This document shows, one piece after another, positions 26,972-37,100 of a stretch of 64,000 nucleotides of DNA. The position numbers were made by a program, and so were the translations under genes. Source of the stretch: Amycolatopsis tolypomycina (GTDB lineage Bacteria; Actinomycetota; Actinomycetes; Mycobacteriales; Pseudonocardiaceae); NCBI RefSeq assembly GCF_900105945.1, contig NZ_FNSO01000004.1, positions 806,001 to 870,000 of the forward strand, written 5' to 3'. The notes under the pieces are model-generated. The model had not been told where the DNA came from. It did not search any database and was given only the letters and a program-made list of their open reading frames with translations. Position 1 is the first letter of the stretch. Each line of letters opens with the position of its first letter.

Positions 26972-27676
26972 TCAGACGCCGGCGGTGTTGCGGATCCAGG
27001 TGCGGCTCGAGGCGATGCTCGCGTAGTTCTGCGTGCCCTGGGTGTTCGAACCGGAGTTGCTGCCCGTGGAGCACACGCCGACCTGCACGCCGTTGTACAG
27101 CTGCGGGCCGCCCGAATCGCCGTGCCACGCCGAGCCGGTGACGCCCTGGCTGGCGATGGCCGTGCCGCCGTACGCGTCGGAGCTCAGGCCCGTGACGCGC
27201 ACGTTGGCGGTCTTGAGGGTGCTCGACGGCGGGCTGCTGCCCTGCGTGCGGCCCCAGCCGTAGATCTGGTTGGTCGACCCGGTCGGCGGGTTGCCGGTGC
27301 CGAGCTTCATGTACGTCGTGTTCACCGCGGTCGTCAGGTGCAGCAGCGCGATGTCCCCGTTCGGGGAAGCTTTCTGCTGGTCGACGTCGGCGCTCGTGCC
27401 CTGCTGGAGCGCCACGTTCCCGACCTTGACGTTCATGCCCGGCGAGTTCAGGCAGTGCCGGGCGGTGAGCACCCACTGCGGGGCGATGATCGTCCCCGAG
27501 CACTCGAAACCGCCGTAGGTCGTGACGTTGTCCCAGTAGATCTGGGCGCCCCACGGCGCGGAGGAGACGGTGGTCCCGCCGATGATGTCCTGCTGGGCGT
27601 CCGCCACTCCCGCGGAGACCAGGCTCAGCGCCGCGGCGGCCGCTCCGATCGCGCCCACAGCCCTCGACATTCGCAT
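26972..27676 (-). CDS. Secreted trypsin-like serine protease (intact triad)
   Basis: 234 residues, S1A family. Signal peptide about 1-27 (ends GVADA), mature start near IIGGTTVSS. Catalytic His74 (LTARHC), Asp108 (NGDIALL) and Ser188 (GDSGGP) are all present, with Cys pairs including C59 and C75. It is the only catalytically complete member among four trypsin-like genes in a row on this strand. Likely an extracellular endopeptidase. Hairpins flank the gene on both sides, so it is a separate transcription unit. Confidence 0.93.
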   Translation of the reverse strand: MRMSRAVGAIGAAAAALSLVSAGVADAQQDIIGGTTVSSAPWGAQIYWDNVTTYGGFECSGTIIAPQWVLTARHCLNSPGMNVKVGNVALQQGTSADVDQQKASPNGDIALLHLTTAVNTTYMKLGTGNPPTGSTNQIYGWGRTQGSSPPSSTLKTANVRVTGLSSDAYGGTAIASQGVTGSAWHGDSGGPQLYNGVQVGVCSTGSNSGSNTQGTQNYASIASSRTWIRNTAGV

Positions 27677-27779
27677 GAAAATGCCCTTCGGCCAGGTGAT
27701 CCGGATATCCGCCCCGAACGGGACGGTCCGCTCAACGTAAAAGCCGTGAAGGATTTTCGGAACCTACCGAAGTCGGTAA

Positions 27780-27813
27780 CTCTCCCCCGGGACCCGTGGG
27801 TCCCGGGGGAGAG
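27780..27813. terminator. Long GC hairpin downstream of the FG-GAP pseudotrypsin gene
   Basis: Perfect 16-bp arms, CTCTCCCCCGGGACCC (27780-27795) and its complement (27798-27813), with 2 nt between, start 4 nt after the stop codon of the gene at 27818. It separates that gene from the intact trypsin gene downstream. Confidence 0.7.
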
Positions 27814-27817
27814 CGCG

Positions 27818-29692
27818 TCAGAGAACCGTGATCGCCCGCGGCACGGGCACCTCGGCGTTGTAGGCGAAGAAGTCGTGCCACTTCGCGCTGGTGCCGAACC
27901 TGGTGCCCTCCGAGCGGGCGACGAACACGTCGGCCGCGGAGCCGCGGACGAACAGCCCGAGGTCGGCCTTGCCGTCACCGTCGAAGTCCCCGACGGCGGG
28001 GATCTCGCCGTTGATGCCGAAGAACTCGTGCCAGAGCGCCGAAGTACCGAACTTGGTGCCGTCGGACAGTGCGACGTAGACGTCGCCGGCGGTGCCGCGG
28101 ACGAACACGACGATGTCGTCCTTGCCGTCGCCGTTGAAGTCGCCGACGGTGGGCACTTCGGCGGCGATGCCGAAGTAGTCGTGCCACTTCAGCTCGTTGC
28201 CGACGAACCTGGTGCCGTCGGAGAGGGCGACGTAGACGTCGCCGGTGGTGCCGCGGGTGAACGTGGCGATGTCGTCCTTGCCGTCACCGTTGAAGTCGCC
28301 GACCGCGGGAACTTCGTCGTTGGGGGCGAAGTAGTCGTGCCACTTGGCGCTGGTGCCGAACTTCGTGCCGTCGGAGAGGGCGACGAACACGTCGGCCGTG
28401 GAGCCGCGGACGAAGACGGCGATGTCGTCCTTGCCGTCGCCGTTGAAGTCGCCGACCGCCGGGATCTCGGCGCCGATGCCGAAGAAGTCGTGCCAGAGCG
28501 TCGCGGTGCCGTACTTGGTGCCGTCGGACAGGGCGACCACGACGTCACCGCTCGAGCCCCGCTTGAAGACGGCCGTGTCCACCTTGCCGTCGCCGTTGAA
28601 GTCGCCGCCCAGCGGGAGTTCGCCGTCGGCCGCGAGGTTGTCGTGCCACTTCACCTCGTTGCCGACGAACTTCGTGCCGTCCGAGGTCGCGGTGTAGGCG
28701 TCCGCGGCGGTGCCGCGGGTGAAGGTGGCGATGTCGTCCTTGCCGTCGCCGGTGAAGTCACTGGCCGACCGCCCGCGGGTGGTGACGACGATCTGCGGGC
28801 TCGTGACCCCGACCGAAACCATGACCAGGTAGTGCCAGGTCTTGTGGGCCGTGGCCGAGTGCAGCAGCGTGGTCGACTTCGTGCTGCCGATGAACTGCTC
28901 GGCGGAGTAGGCGGCGGGGCCGTCCGGGCTGGCGTAGACGGAGTAGGTCGCGTCGTCGGAGGCGGCGAGCGGGGTCCAGTTCAGCGTGACTCCGTGGCCG
29001 GCCGCCGTGGCCGTGCCGGTGATGGCCAGGCCGCGGATCCAGTCGCGCAGGTCGTCGGCCCGGGCGGCGGTCGTGCCCTGCCGGGTCCCGGTTTCGCCGA
29101 GGCAGCCGTGCTGCCAGGACGCCCCGGCGACCGCGACGAGCGTGCCGTCCGCGCGGAAGACCGGTGCCCCGGCGTCGCCCTTGCAGGCGTCGGCGGCGCC
29201 GGTCAGCGACAAGGTCGTCGCGCTGGAAGCCGAGACGGTGAACTTGCCGGTGTGGGCCTCGTTCGGCAGCCACTCGGTGTCCGTGCGGCCCCAGCCGGCG
29301 AGCGTCAGCTCTTCCGACGCACCGGGCACGCCGGCGGTCGCGCCGAGCTTCAGCGTCGCGACGTCGGTGATCGTGGTGTCGATCCGGACGAGCGCGACGT
29401 CGCGATCGGTCCGGGGCAGCACCGCCGTCACCTTGGCGACGTGCGACCCGACGGTGACGCTGACGGGCTTTTCCGCCGGGTTCCCGGCGAGGCAGCTCGC
29501 GGCCGTGAGGACGAGCGCGGGCTCGACCAGCGCGCCGCTGCAGGCCCGGCCCTCGGTGGTGATCTTGGCCGCGAAGCCGAGGTTCACGGCGGCCGGGCCG
29601 GGCACGGCGGCCGCGGGGACGATGCCGGCCGCGGTCGCGGCGAGCACGGCGGCCGAGACCGCCGTCAACCTCTGACAAGTGCGTGAACGCAA
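27818..29692 (-). CDS. Secreted trypsin-fold pseudoprotease with six FG-GAP repeats
   Basis: 624 residues: signal peptide (about 1-30), S1-like domain (about 38-230), a short FnIII-like segment (about 235-320), then six repeats of about 51 residues, each beginning D-F-N-G-D-G-K-D-D (Ca-binding FG-GAP/VCBS type) and containing SDGTKF and KWHD. The triad is lost: His is Ser66 (LTAASC), Ser is Ala174 (CKGDAGAP); Asp98 (RTDRDVAL) is kept. The structural Cys and QHGC are conserved. TTG 29692 is chosen because AAGGAG lies 5 nt upstream and leads straight into the signal peptide. Likely a secreted binding protein (glycan or cell surface); inferred. Confidence 0.87.
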   Translation of the reverse strand: MRSRTCQRLTAVSAAVLAATAAGIVPAAAVPGPAAVNLGFAAKITTEGRACSGALVEPALVLTAASCLAGNPAEKPVSVTVGSHVAKVTAVLPRTDRDVALVRIDTTITDVATLKLGATAGVPGASEELTLAGWGRTDTEWLPNEAHTGKFTVSASSATTLSLTGAADACKGDAGAPVFRADGTLVAVAGASWQHGCLGETGTRQGTTAARADDLRDWIRGLAITGTATAAGHGVTLNWTPLAASDDATYSVYASPDGPAAYSAEQFIGSTKSTTLLHSATAHKTWHYLVMVSVGVTSPQIVVTTRGRSASDFTGDGKDDIATFTRGTAADAYTATSDGTKFVGNEVKWHDNLAADGELPLGGDFNGDGKVDTAVFKRGSSGDVVVALSDGTKYGTATLWHDFFGIGAEIPAVGDFNGDGKDDIAVFVRGSTADVFVALSDGTKFGTSAKWHDYFAPNDEVPAVGDFNGDGKDDIATFTRGTTGDVYVALSDGTRFVGNELKWHDYFGIAAEVPTVGDFNGDGKDDIVVFVRGTAGDVYVALSDGTKFGTSALWHEFFGINGEIPAVGDFDGDGKADLGLFVRGSAADVFVARSEGTRFGTSAKWHDFFAYNAEVPVPRAITVL

Positions 29693-29712
29693 CGAAACTC
29701 CTTGCGGGAAGG

Positions 29713-31254
29713 TCAGCCGGCGAGCTTGCAGGTGTCGGGCGCGGCGGTCACGTGGAGCTCGGTGTTCCAGCCCGAGCCGATCGTGACGCCCATGTGGTCG
29801 GGGCCGGACGGGGCCCACGTCTCGGTGTTCGCGGTGTAGCGGTACCAGCGCAGCACCGGGCCGGTCTGCCCGTTGAAGGGGCTGGTGCCGGTGCTGCCGC
29901 GGCCGTACAGGATGTCGCCGCCCGGCGAGAAGATCTCGCTGAACATCTGCCAGCCGACGCCGACCGGCTTGCCGGGGCCGGCCCACGCCTTGGCCGTGAA
30001 GTCGTACTTGAAGCGGAACAGCTCGCCGCCGGGCTTGCGGGCGTACAGCACGCCGTCGCCGGCCGCGGTGATCGAGTCGAAGCGGGACCAGCCGGTGTCG
30101 AGGACGTCGCCGGCGCCGTTGACCCACGCGCCCGTCGTGTCGTTCCAGAGGTAGTACTTCAGCTGGCCCTGGTCGTCGATCATGAAGATGCGGTTCTTCT
30201 CGTCGACGGTGATCCGGTTCTTGTACTCGTCCGTGAGGTACCGGCCCCAGCCGCTGCCGACCTGGCCGCCGCCGCTCCAGCCGGTGCTCGTCGAGTACAC
30301 CCAGCGCTTCAGCGAACCGTTCGGGTACGGGTCGCCCGCGCTGTTGTTGCGGTGGATGTCCCAGATGACGCCGCCCTTGCCGGCCAGCACGCGGCCGGTC
30401 CAGCCGGAGCCGACCGCGCTGCCCGGCTGCGTCCAGCTGACCGCGCCGCCGGCGGGGTCGAGGTGGACGTAGCGCCACAGGGAACCGTCGGCGCGGGCGG
30501 TCCAGATCGGGGCGCCTGCCGGGCACGAAACCGGGGTCGGCACGGTGTTGTCGCGGATCCAGCCGGCGAGGTCGTCGACGCGGGTTTCGGTGCCGCCGGA
30601 GCGGGTTTCGGTGACGTCGAGGCAGCCGTGCTGCCACGACGTGCTGCTCAGGGCCACCAGCTGGGCGGTGCCGCCCGCCAGGCGGAACGCGGGACCGCCC
30701 GCGTCGCCCTTGCAGGTGTCGGTGCCGTCGGCCGACGAGACCGACACGGTGGCGCCGGTGACGGCCGAGACGGTGAACGGCGCGACGCGCGGCCGCGCGG
30801 GCACCCACTCGGTGGCGGTGCGGCCGAACCCGGCCACCTGCAGGGTTTCCCCGGCCTGCGGCGCGGTGGTGGCGAGGGCGACCGTCGCGACGCCGGTCGC
30901 CGGCTTCTCCAGCTTCGCCAGGACGACGTCGCGGTCGGTGCGGCGCACGACCTTGGTCAGCGTCGTGGTGAAGCCGGCGCCGGTGCTCAGGTCGACGTCG
31001 CCGACCACGACGGTCGCGGCCTCGGCCGGGGCGCCGGAGTCCGCCGCCGTCAGGCAGGACGCCGAGGTGAGGATCCAGGACGGGTCGACGAGGGCGCCCG
31101 TGCAGGCCTTGGTGGGCGTGGCGATCCGGGCGAGGAACGGGTGGGTGCCGACCGGCACGGCGGTGCCGCCGGACAGGGCCTGCGCGGGGGTCGCGGCCAG
31201 CAGGCCGCCGGCGAGCAGGGTGACGGACAGGGCGGCGGAACTCAGTTTGCGCAT
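29713..31254 (-). CDS. Secreted trypsin-fold pseudoprotease with tachylectin-like propeller
   Basis: 513 residues: signal peptide (about 1-26, ends ATPAQA), S1-like domain (about 28-245) and a C-terminal propeller-type domain (about 255-513) with recurring W-x-R/Y blades (SLWRYVHLDPAGG, GSLKRWVYSTSTGW, GQLKYYLWNDTTGAW, GELFRFKYD, VLRWYRYT), as in tachylectin-2-like lectins. Triad: His replaced by Ser66 (LTSASC), Ser by Ala185 (CKGDAGGP), Asp109 kept. The ATG at 31254 is followed by a clear signal peptide. Second of three related genes; the 20-bp gap to the next stop suggests co-transcription. Confidence 0.85.
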   Translation of the reverse strand: MRKLSSAALSVTLLAGGLLAATPAQALSGGTAVPVGTHPFLARIATPTKACTGALVDPSWILTSASCLTAADSGAPAEAATVVVGDVDLSTGAGFTTTLTKVVRRTDRDVVLAKLEKPATGVATVALATTAPQAGETLQVAGFGRTATEWVPARPRVAPFTVSAVTGATVSVSSADGTDTCKGDAGGPAFRLAGGTAQLVALSSTSWQHGCLDVTETRSGGTETRVDDLAGWIRDNTVPTPVSCPAGAPIWTARADGSLWRYVHLDPAGGAVSWTQPGSAVGSGWTGRVLAGKGGVIWDIHRNNSAGDPYPNGSLKRWVYSTSTGWSGGGQVGSGWGRYLTDEYKNRITVDEKNRIFMIDDQGQLKYYLWNDTTGAWVNGAGDVLDTGWSRFDSITAAGDGVLYARKPGGELFRFKYDFTAKAWAGPGKPVGVGWQMFSEIFSPGGDILYGRGSTGTSPFNGQTGPVLRWYRYTANTETWAPSGPDHMGVTIGSGWNTELHVTAAPDTCKLAG

Positions 31255-31315
31255 GGATTTCCCCTCGGGTGGCCCGCGGTGGCGGCGTCCGCGGGGGACA
31301 CCGCCACCGCGGGGG

Positions 31316-33307
31316 TCAGAGCAGGGTCGACTGGGCGGCGTTGAACGTGCCGTTGCTGCTCCACTTGACGCCCTCGTGGTCGAAGCCACCGGTGGCGTTC
31401 GCGCGGAAGCGGAACACGTTCGTGTTCGAGCCGCCGTAGTCGTAGGTGGCGAACAGGTCCGTGCGGCCGTCGCCGTCGAAGTCGCCCGCGGTCCACTGCG
31501 ACTGGCCGAGGTTCCACTGGCCCGGCCCGCTCGTCCACTGCGTGACCGGGGCGTCGACGCCGGTGGCCGTGGCGTGCCAGGTGCGGAACGTCAGGTTCGC
31601 GCCGCCGAGGTCGATCGCGGCGCCGAGGTCGGTGCGCCCGTCGCCGTCGAAGTCGCCGGAGACGAACTTCGCCTTGCCGGTCGGGATGCCGCCGTTCCAC
31701 TTGACGCCCTGCGCGTCGAGCCCGCCGGAAGCGTTGCCGTGGAAGAGGAACAGGTTCGCCGTGTTGTCGTGGTAGTCGTAGAACGCGGCCAGGTCGGCCC
31801 GGCCGTCGCCGTTGAAGTCGCCGCCCCGCCAGCTGGACTGGGCGAGGTACCAGTTGCCCGGCCCGGTGCGCCACTGCGTGACCGGGGCGTCGAACCCGGT
31901 CGTCGTCGCGTGCCAGGTCAGCATGCTCAGGTCGGCGTTGCCGTTGTCGTAGGCGGCCGCGATGTCCGTGCGGCCGTCGCCGTCGAAGTCGCCCGCGGTG
32001 AGGCGCGCGTTCAGCGGCCGGAAGGCCCCGCCCCACTTGATGCCCTGGTGGTCGAACCCGCCGGAGCTGTTGGCGTACCAGAGGAACAGGTTCGAGCCGC
32101 CGTCCAGGTAGTCGTAGAACGCGGCGATGTCGGTGCGGCCGTCGCCGTTGAAGTCGCCGCTGACCCAGCGGGCCTTGCCGGCCTCCCAGCCGTCGGCGCT
32201 CCACTTCAGCGCCGGCGCGCCCACGCCGCCGGCCGCGGTCGTCGGCCAGACGTACATGCCGGTGCGGGCGTTGCGCAGGTCGTAGGCCGCGCCCGCGTCG
32301 TCCTTGCCGTCGCCGGTGAAGTCGTTGCCCGCCGAGACCGGCGTGGTCGCGGAGAGCACGTCGGTCGGCGTGCTGGTGCCACCGTCGGTCGTCGCGACGA
32401 CGACGCGGTAGTAGCGGGTCTGCTTGGCGGGCAGGCCGGTGTGCGTGTACGACGTGCCGTCGACACTGCCCAGCAGGTGCGTGCCGTCGACCGGGACGTC
32501 CGGGGTGGCCGAGGCGTAGACGCGGTAGGCGGTGCGGTCGCTCACCGGGTGCCAGGACAGGGTGATCGCGTGCCCGACGGCCTTGGCCGACGGTGCCAGC
32601 GCCTGCTGCCGGATCCAGCCGGCGAGGTCGTCGACGCGGGCGGCGGTGGTGCCCTGCCGGGTCGTGGTCTCCCCGAAGCAGCCGTGCTGCCACGAGGCGC
32701 CGGCCACGGCGACGACGTCGGTGCGGCCGCCGGCGTCGCGGAAGATCGGCGCCCCGGCGTCGCCCTTGCAGGCATCGGTGCCGTTCGTGCCGGTGAGGGA
32801 CAGGGTGGTCGCCGTCGACGAGGAGGCCTTGAACGCGCCGACGTGCAGCGTGTCGGGCACCCATTCGCTTTCGGTGCGGCCGTACCCGGCCAGGCTGAGC
32901 GTCTCATCGCCGGCCGGGGTGGTGCCCAGCGGCAGCGGAGCGATACCGGTGACGGGCGTGGCGAGCCGGGCCAACGCGACGTCCCGGTCGGCCCGGACGA
33001 CGACGTTCGTGACGGCCGCGACGTGGCCGCCGGTGCCGCTCAGGCTGGTTTTGCCGATGGTGGCGGTGGTCGCCCTGGCAGGCACCCCGCCCTGCGGGTT
33101 TTCGGGGAAGCAGCTCGCGGCGGTGAGGACGAGATCGGGTTCGACGAGCGAGCCCCCGCAGGCCCGCCCGTCGGCGGTGAGCTTGGCGGCGAACGGATAG
33201 GCACCCGGAGTGGCGGCGGTACCGCCGGAAACGGCCTCGGCGGGCGCTGCGGTCAGCAGCCCGGCCGCGATCAGGGCGACGGCCGTGGCGGTGCGGGAAA
33301 CAGACAT
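31316..33307 (-). CDS. Secreted trypsin-fold pseudoprotease with FnIII-like and six FG-GAP repeats
   Basis: 663 residues: signal peptide (about 1-25), S1-like domain (about 27-235), an FnIII-like domain (about 240-320), then six FG-GAP-type repeats opening with DFxGDGRTD and containing WxATTTG or FDHQGxKW. Triad: His replaced by Ser65 (LTAASC), Ser by Ala184 (CKGDAGAP), Asp109 kept (RADRDVAL). Upstream member of the three-gene set. The repeats differ from those of the gene at 27818, so the two propeller types are not a simple recent duplication although the S1-like parts are close. Confidence 0.86.
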   Translation of the reverse strand: MSVSRTATAVALIAAGLLTAAPAEAVSGGTAATPGAYPFAAKLTADGRACGGSLVEPDLVLTAASCFPENPQGGVPARATTATIGKTSLSGTGGHVAAVTNVVVRADRDVALARLATPVTGIAPLPLGTTPAGDETLSLAGYGRTESEWVPDTLHVGAFKASSSTATTLSLTGTNGTDACKGDAGAPIFRDAGGRTDVVAVAGASWQHGCFGETTTRQGTTAARVDDLAGWIRQQALAPSAKAVGHAITLSWHPVSDRTAYRVYASATPDVPVDGTHLLGSVDGTSYTHTGLPAKQTRYYRVVVATTDGGTSTPTDVLSATTPVSAGNDFTGDGKDDAGAAYDLRNARTGMYVWPTTAAGGVGAPALKWSADGWEAGKARWVSGDFNGDGRTDIAAFYDYLDGGSNLFLWYANSSGGFDHQGIKWGGAFRPLNARLTAGDFDGDGRTDIAAAYDNGNADLSMLTWHATTTGFDAPVTQWRTGPGNWYLAQSSWRGGDFNGDGRADLAAFYDYHDNTANLFLFHGNASGGLDAQGVKWNGGIPTGKAKFVSGDFDGDGRTDLGAAIDLGGANLTFRTWHATATGVDAPVTQWTSGPGQWNLGQSQWTAGDFDGDGRTDLFATYDYGGSNTNVFRFRANATGGFDHEGVKWSSNGTFNAAQSTLL

Positions 33308-33346
33308 GAAGGCTTGTTCTCTCTCGCGGATCGGTGGATTCGTCCG

Positions 33347-33847
33347 CTACGCCGTCACTCGGATTTCGAGAAGCGCGGCCGGGTCGTGGTTCGGCATCGA
33401 TTCGCCGACCGGGGTCCACTGGCCCGGCTGGATGACGACCGTTTCCGTCGCGCTTTTCGCCGTCAATGTGGCTTTCGCGGTGTGGCTGTCACCCTTGATG
33501 AAGTAGGTCTCTGGGATCTGCATGGTCACGAAGCCGGGCGTGCCGGTGACGCGGAAACAGGCGTCCCCGCCCTTGATCTTGTAGCTCTGCACGACGATGA
33601 GGTCGCCGCCGCTCGCGCAGTCCACCAGCAGGACGTGCCCGTCGCCCTTGAGCAGGGTGATGTTCCGCTCGGCGAGGATCCGGTCCGCGCCGGGGTAGTC
33701 GTAGGTTTCGACGATCGGCGGCGGGGTGTCGTCCGCGGTGGTGGCGCCGGTCGCGCCCGCCGGGGCGGTGATCACCGTGGTGGCCAGCGCGGCCAGCCCG
33801 AGCAGGCCGGCGCCGAAGGCAGCGAGACGGGTGCGAGCAGAATTCAC
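33347..33847 (-). CDS. Small exported protein, unknown function
   Basis: 166 residues. Signal peptide about 1-32 (LLGLAALATTVITAPAGA). The mature part is beta-rich with two Cys (LLVDCASGG and DACFRVTG) that could form a disulfide, and regular hydrophobic strands to the end. Not recognised. GTG 33847 gives the shortest complete signal peptide, with GGAGG about 10 nt upstream. It lies 39 bp upstream of the pseudoprotease gene in the same direction, so it may head that operon. Confidence 0.75.
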   Translation of the reverse strand: MNSARTRLAAFGAGLLGLAALATTVITAPAGATGATTADDTPPPIVETYDYPGADRILAERNITLLKGDGHVLLVDCASGGDLIVVQSYKIKGGDACFRVTGTPGFVTMQIPETYFIKGDSHTAKATLTAKSATETVVIQPGQWTPVGESMPNHDPAALLEIRVTA

Positions 33848-34184
33848 GATGACCGTTCCTCCGTGTCGAAATCGGGAAACGGTGCCCAGGCAGATGCTTG
33901 GCACGACAGACCGCCCCCCTTGCGAAACGCTAGGCAGGACAGGTGTCGGAAGAATTCCTGGATGGTAAAATTCACATAACTATGACTTTGATCACAATTT
34001 AGGCTGGGCGGCTAACGTTTTGCCGGAATGCAATCCGACGTGATTAATCGCGCTGGCCTTCGGTGTGCCGACGAACGGAGGATTGACAGATCCCGGAATC
34101 GATGCCGCCTGGTGCTGTGCATTGTCGGGTGGTTATGGTCGCTTCGTCTGATCATGCGAATTCATTCGAGGGGGATCGAGCAGG
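33848..34184 (+). promoter_or_regulatory. AT-richer divergent intergenic region before the ALF toxin gene
   Basis: 337 bp with no convincing gene and clearly lower GC than the flanks. It must carry promoters for both directions. On the plus strand TTGATC (33988-33993) and TAACGT (34013-34018) are 19 bp apart, a possible but long-spaced promoter about 165 nt before the toxin start; GAGGGGG near 34168 is the probable SD for GTG 34185. Confidence 0.35.
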
Positions 34185-37100
34185 GTGGGAACCAGACGTG
34201 GCGGCGTGCCGGTGCGGCGCGCCCTGGTGGTGCTGGCCATGGTCGGCACGTTGGTGGCGGGAACGGCGGGTGCCGGGCCGGTCGCCGGCGCCGACACCCC
34301 GGACGGCGGGACGGCCGACCGGGCGCGGGTGCTGGCGATCGTGCAGACCGGCACAGCGGGGGTGGCCAGGGCGGCGGAGATCGCCTTGGCGGGCTCCGAC
34401 GCGGAGGTCGCCGAATTCCTGCGGACCGGCGAGACCGCGGCGCGCGTGCAGGACGACCGCGTCCGGGTCGGGCAGGTCCTCGCCACCGGCGGCCGGGGGC
34501 TCCGGGAAGCGGCGCAGGCCGCGCTGAACGGGACCCCCGAGGACGTGCGGGCCTTCCTGGCCGACGGCTGGCGGGCCCCGCTCGAGCAGGACATGCGGGT
34601 CCGGGTCGGCCAGATCATGAGCACCGGCGGCCGCGGTGTCCGGGAAGCCGCGCAGGCCGCGCTGAACGGGACCGCCGACGACGTGTGGCGGTTCCTCACC
34701 ACGGGGCAGTTCGAGCCGGCCGAGCGCGACAACCGGGTGCTCGTCGGCCGGATCATGGTCGAAGGCGGCCCGAACGTGAAGCAGGCGGCCCAGATCGCCC
34801 TCTCGGGCACCGCCGACGACATCAAGGAGTTCCTCGCCTCCGGGCAGTACATCGCGCGCGCCCGTGACCAGGAGACGACGTCCGTCGCGCAGCTGGCGGC
34901 GCTGGCCAAGCAGTCCGGTGAGGAAGCCGCCCGCGAGACCGAAGCGGCCAAGGAAGCTTCGGCCCGTGCGGTCGAGTCCTCCCGCCTGGCCAAGGAGGCC
35001 GCGCAGCGGGCGGCCCAGGAGACCGAGGCGGCGAAGAACGACGCCGGCCGGGCCGCGGAGGCCGCGGGCCGGGCCGCCGATTCGGCCGGGCGGGCCGCGG
35101 ACGCGGCGCAGGCCGCGATCGCGGCGGCCAACGCGGCGAACCAGGCCGCGCGGGTCGCGGCGAACGCCGCGGCCAAGGCCGCTTCCGCCGCCGCGGCCGC
35201 GGGGCAGGCCGCGGTCCGGGCCCGCAACGCCGCCGCCGCGGCGGCCGGTGACGCGAGCCAGGCCGACGCGGCCCGCCAGGCCGCGGTGGACGCCAGGGCG
35301 GTCGCGGCCGCGGCCAACCTCGCCGCCGACGCGGCGACGGCGGCCGGTGCCGCCGCGGTGAACGCCGCCTCCGCGGCCGGCTCGGCCCGCAGCGCCGGCG
35401 CGAACGCCGACGCCGCCGCGGCCGCCGCGAGCGAAGCCGCCGGGTACGCCGGCTCCGCCGGCGCGGAAGCCCAGCGGGCCAGGAACGCGGCAGCCACGGC
35501 GAAGCGGAAGGCCGCCGAAGCCAACCGCGCCGCGAACGCCGCGGAGTCGTTCGCCAACCAGGCGGCGAGCGCGGCGGCCGAGGCGTCCCAGGCGGCCCGT
35601 TCCGCGGCCGGGCACGCGGAGGCGGCGGCGACGGCCGCCGAAGAGGCGGCCAAGCACGCCGGACAGGCCCAGGACGCGGCCAAGGAAGCCACGCTCCACG
35701 CCGAAGCGTCGCTTCGCGCGGCAGACGCCGCCACGGCGGCGGCCACCGAGGCCGAACGGATCGAGGCGACCGCCAGGCAGAGCGAGGCCGACCGGCTCGC
35801 GAACGACACCGCCGAGGCGATCGGCGTCGCCGAGCAGGCGAAACAGGCGTACGACACGCGACGAGCCGACGCCGAGTGGGAAGCGGCCGAGGCCGCCCGG
35901 CTGGACCAGGAGACCCAGCGGCTGATCGCCGAGGCCGGGGCACCGGACGCGTCGGTCGCGACCAAGGTGGCGAACGGGCGCAAGATCGCGATCCAGCTGC
36001 GCAGGACCGGCGGGTCGTGGACGAAGGAGGCCGCGGAAGCGGCGCTGGCCGGCAACGAGGCCGACGTGCTTTCGTACGTGCGGACCCAGCGTCAGGTCGC
36101 GGCCGAGAAGGACGACCGGGCCCGCGTCGCCTACCTGGCGGACTCCGCGGGCAAGGCGGCGAAGAAGACCGCCGCCGAAACCGCGTTGTTCGGTGCCTAC
36201 CCGGGTGTCCAGGAGTTCCTGCGCACCCAGTACTACGACGGCAAGGTGGCCGACGACCGGGTGCGCGTCGGCCAGATCATGAGCACCGGCGGACCGGCCA
36301 CGAAGGACGCCGCGCAGCAGGCGCTGAACGGCACCCCGGCGGACGTCGAGCAGTTCCTCGCCGTCGGGCAGTACACGGCGGCCGAACACGACGACCGGAT
36401 CGCCGTGGGCCGGATCATCAGCACCGGCGGACCGAACGTCAAGGCCGCCGGCCAGGTCGCCCTGTCCGGGCCGCCGTCCTTCCTGCGGATCTTCCTCCAG
36501 GTCGGGCAGTACAAGGCCCAGCGGATGGACCACGACGCGGCGACCCACGCCGCGGAGATCCGGCGCTACGTCGCCGAAGCGGCGCGGCTGGCGGCCGAAG
36601 CCAGGGCGAGTGCTGCCGAGGCGGCGCGGGCGGCCGCGGTGGCCCGCAACGCCGCCGGTGAGGCGCAGGCCTACGCCGACCAGGCGAAGCGGGCGGCCGA
36701 GGAAGCCAAGGGTGCCGCGGATCGGGCCGCGCAGTCCGCCCGCGAGGCACAGGAGTCGGCGGACGCGGCCGCGCGCTCGGCCCAGCAGGCCCGCGACGCG
36801 GCGAACTCGGCACAGAGCTCCGCACGGTCGGCCGAACAGTCGGCTGCCGAGGCGTCGTCGTCCGCGGCGCAGGCCCGGGCGTGGGCCGCCGAGGCACAGG
36901 AATCGGCGGACCAGGCCCGTGCTTCGGCCCTCGCGGCCAGGAAATCGGCCGACGAAGCCGCGCAGGCGGCGGCGGACGCGTTGAAGATCTATTCGGACAA
37001 GCGCGACGCGGAGGCGAAGGCCCAGCGCGAGAACCCGGTGCCGGTGCCGCAGGAACCGACCGGTGAGGCCGATCCGGTCGTGCCCGAGGAGATGGTCCTC

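Noticed and set aside
30545..33979. Long plus-strand frame opposite the pseudoprotease genes, and a similar one at 27122-29686
   Set aside because: No recognisable motifs, Arg/Gly/Val-rich composition; the opposite strand encodes signal peptides and conserved domains.
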